Shown here: in pieces, positions 4,680 to 6,595 of the stretch | How the letters are laid out: every line of letters starts with the position of its first letter | Position numbering within the stretch: position 1 is the stretch's first letter | NCBI GenBank assembly: GCA_934662525.1 | Contig: CAKUKJ010000140.1 | Coordinates: forward strand, 1-6,595 | Direction: 5' to 3' | Origin: an uncultured Coriobacteriales bacterium | Lineage (GTDB): Bacteria; Actinomycetota; Coriobacteriia; Coriobacteriales; UMGS124 | DNA: 6,595 nt | Translations under genes and position numbers: made by a program | Notes under the pieces: generated by a model | What the model was told of the DNA's origin: nothing | What the model saw: the letters and a program-made list of their open reading frames with translations, nothing else | Databases searched by the model: none

Positions 4680-6595
4680 TTACGCGCCCATGCGCCCCAA
4701 AGCTCGGAGAACCTTATCGGGCGTATACGGCGGGCACTCGATGACCTCGCCCCCAATGGCGTTCTGGATGGCCAAACCCACCAGGCCGGGATTGGCGTGG
4801 GCGTGCGCCACGCCGGTCGCGCCATAGGCGCCGCCGCCGCAGCGGGTCTCCACCGGCACGGGCACCAGGGGCGGCTCGTCGAGCGCGGTGGGCACCTTGT
4901 AGTCGTACATGTTGCCCGAGAGCAGCACGCCGGTGCCCTCGTCCCACACCATCTCCTCGCGCAGCGCGCGGCCCGAGTTCATGCACACGGCCGTCTCGAT
5001 CTGGCCCAGGGCCGACGAGGGGCGGATGACCTTGCCGAAGTCGTGGGCGCACACGTAGTCGAGAATCTCCACCAGGCCCGTCTCGGGATCGACGGCCACC
5101 TCGCAGAAGTCGACGTTCATCGTGCGGATGACGTCGGTCTGGAAGGGGACGCTGGGCTTGCCGCAGTAGCCCACGGCGAGCTGGCCGATGCCCACCATGG
5201 AGACCTGCGTGGAGGGGTCGGCCTTGAGGCAGATCATGGAGTCCACGATGTCGCAGTCGGAGGGGTCGGCGCCAAGAAGCGCCGCGCCGGTGGCCAGGAT
5301 CTGCTCTTTGAGCTGGTTGGCGGCCTCCTTGGCGGCCCAGGTGCACGTAGCGCCGCGGTCGGCAGCGTCGCCCTCCTGCCAGTTGTTGTAGTTGGGCGCG
5401 TAGTAGACGATGACGTCTTCCAGCTTCATGCCGATCTCCTCGGCGATGACGAGCTGCACGGCGTCGGGCCAGTAGGTGCCGATGAGCGCCTCGGCGTAGG
5501 GCATGTAGATCTTGCCGTCGATGCCCATGCGCAGGTTGATGTTGTAGCTGATCATGCCCCAGGTCTGCGAGGCGGCATAGCGCACGGCCACGCCGTGCAT
5601 GCGGCCGTCCTCAAGGGTGCGCTGGCCGGCCAGATGCCACTTGTCGGCCCAGCCGAAGGCCTCCTTGCCGGCGTCCATGCAGGCGGACAGCGACGGGTCG
5701 GTCACCGAGACGTTCTTCATGATGACGTCGCAGGGGTCCATGCCCAGCGTGTCGGCGATCTTGTGGAACGCCAGGTTCACAGGCTCATAGCCGGGCTGGC
5801 CGGGGTCGGCCGTGGTGCAGGCGCCATTCGTGACGTAGTAACCCATCTCCGAATAGATGTTGGGGCACGTCGTCTGCTTGAAGCTCTGGGCGTTGGGCGG
5901 AAGCACGAGGTGGCCGTGCGTCTTGTCGCCGTAGCCGCCACGGGCACCCGTCTGATGGACGTTCTTAGACTGCACGGCCAGCAGGTTGCCCTCGTCGTCG
6001 AAGCCGATGCGCACCGTAAGGTAGGTCTGCGGCACGGCGGCGTCGAACGACTCTCGGCGGGTCTGCACGTAGCGCACGGGCACGCCGCCCAGGCGCTTGG
6101 AGAGCACCGGGGCGAACTGCGCGCCGCGCTTCTCCACGAAGTCGCAGTAACGGGAGGCCATGTAGGGCGTGAGGGCACGGTACTTGTCGGCGTAGGAGCC
6201 GTTGCCCATGAAGGCGGCCACGAGCGGGCCGTTCGAGGGGAAGTGCGCGTGGTTCGTGACGTAGCACATCTTCTCGCCGTCGGGGTTGCCCCAGGGGTCG
6301 TCGGCCCAGTAGGAGAAGTACGCCGGCGGCATCGAGCGGAACTGGCTCCACATGGGACGGCCGTAGTTGATGACCTCAACGTGGTCGGACTCCTTGAAGC
6401 CGTCCTCGGCACAGCCGATCTCCCACTCCACCGCGGCGCCGAACGTGTTGCCGGTCATGTTGGAGTCGGGGTTCATCTCGGGGCGCAGGATGGGGGCGCC
6501 GGGCTTGGCCGCCTCGCGCGGGTCGAGCACGAAGGGCAGCACCTCCCAGTCAACCTTGATGGCGGCGAGGGCCTTCTTGCAGACCTCCTCATTGA
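4680..6595 (-). CDS. Molybdopterin-binding large subunit, xanthine dehydrogenase family (5'-partial)
   Basis: The frame is open to the right edge. The GTG at 6542 is internal, because in-frame codons upstream read NEEVCKKALAAIKVDWEV, the typical end of the alpha/beta-hammerhead domain. About 637 residues are visible; family members run about 750-800, so roughly 120-150 are missing. Numbered from 6542, the first molybdopterin-binding domain starts near 35 (GAAVEWEIG) and the second covers about 300-605. DFGKVIRP (501-508) and ALGQIETA (511-518) match the conserved D-x-G-x-x-x-x-P and GQ motifs, and the end PPYTPDKVLRAL is typical. Other active-site motifs diverge: GGGFGGK is replaced by GNGSYADKY (113-121), the FRGFGGPQ region by TTADPGQPGYEP (243-254), and YGAKGVGE by YGATGVAH (573-580), with His580 at the catalytic Glu position. 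In this family the subunit holds the Mo cofactor where substrate is hydroxylated or, in some members, reductively dehydroxylated. No signal peptide is visible in the part present. The substrate is unknown. Confidence 0.93.
   Translation of the reverse strand, partial: NEEVCKKALAAIKVDWEVLPFVLDPREAAKPGAPILRPEMNPDSNMTGNTFGAAVEWEIGCAEDGFKESDHVEVINYGRPMWSQFRSMPPAYFSYWADDPWGNPDGEKMCYVTNHAHFPSNGPLVAAFMGNGSYADKYRALTPYMASRYCDFVEKRGAQFAPVLSKRLGGVPVRYVQTRRESFDAAVPQTYLTVRIGFDDEGNLLAVQSKNVHQTGARGGYGDKTHGHLVLPPNAQSFKQTTCPNIYSEMGYYVTNGACTTADPGQPGYEPVNLAFHKIADTLGMDPCDVIMKNVSVTDPSLSACMDAGKEAFGWADKWHLAGQRTLEDGRMHGVAVRYAASQTWGMISYNINLRMGIDGKIYMPYAEALIGTYWPDAVQLVIAEEIGMKLEDVIVYYAPNYNNWQEGDAADRGATCTWAAKEAANQLKEQILATGAALLGADPSDCDIVDSMICLKADPSTQVSMVGIGQLAVGYCGKPSVPFQTDVIRTMNVDFCEVAVDPETGLVEILDYVCAHDFGKVIRPSSALGQIETAVCMNSGRALREEMVWDEGTGVLLSGNMYDYKVPTALDEPPLVPVPVETRCGGGAYGATGVAHAHANPGLVGLAIQNAIGGEVIECPPYTPDKVLRALGRMGA

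Noticed and set aside
6540..6542. GTG at 6542 as the start of the large subunit
   Set aside because: The frame continues upstream to the window edge with typical family sequence, and the domain before it would be cut in the middle.

Overview
The window looks like chromosomal DNA from a high-GC, anaerobic, respiring bacterium, most likely an Eggerthellaceae/Coriobacteriia-type actinobacterium. This placement is an inference from the GC-rich coding sequence, strong AAGGAGGA-type ribosome sites, and the pairing of a molybdenum hydroxylase with a small membrane-anchored c-type cytochrome. No rRNA or marker gene is present to confirm it.

Layout. Positions 1-1430 (+ strand) hold the 3' part of a gene for a zinc-finger protein of unknown function. 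Its reading frame stays open to the left edge, so its start lies outside the window. It is less GC-rich than the rest and points towards the other genes. Everything else is on the minus strand, read right to left. First comes a 5'-truncated xanthine-dehydrogenase-family molybdopterin-binding large subunit (6595 to 4680). A 187-base intercistronic spacer follows, unusually rich in structure: a long interrupted hairpin and a four-unit 12-nt tandem repeat. Next are the FAD subunit (4492 to 3527), carrying the extra cysteines of the HcrB/PaoB-type [4Fe-4S] insert, and a 425-residue protein of unknown family that begins 4 nt after the FAD stop (3522 to 2245). After an AT-rich spacer with a 36-bp inverted repeat comes a membrane-anchored protein with one CxxCH heme motif at its extreme C-terminus (2112 to 1600). 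A clear intrinsic terminator (1491-1531) closes the minus-strand block.

How the genes may work together. The large and FAD subunits are two parts of a molybdenum hydroxylase; a [2Fe-2S] subunit would be expected nearby but is not in the window. The third gene is probably translated with them and may be an accessory or maturation factor. The monoheme protein has its own strong ribosome site and could be an electron-transfer partner at the membrane, but only proximity supports that.

The most notable observation is that the large subunit has the overall fold signatures of the family but is divergent at active-site motifs. The usual YGAKGVGE segment reads YGATGVAH, placing His where the catalytic Glu is expected. 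The GGGFGGK and FRGFGGPQ-type motifs are also replaced. Together with the low-potential Fe-S insert of the FAD subunit, this suggests unusual chemistry, possibly reductive. The substrate cannot be read from the sequence.
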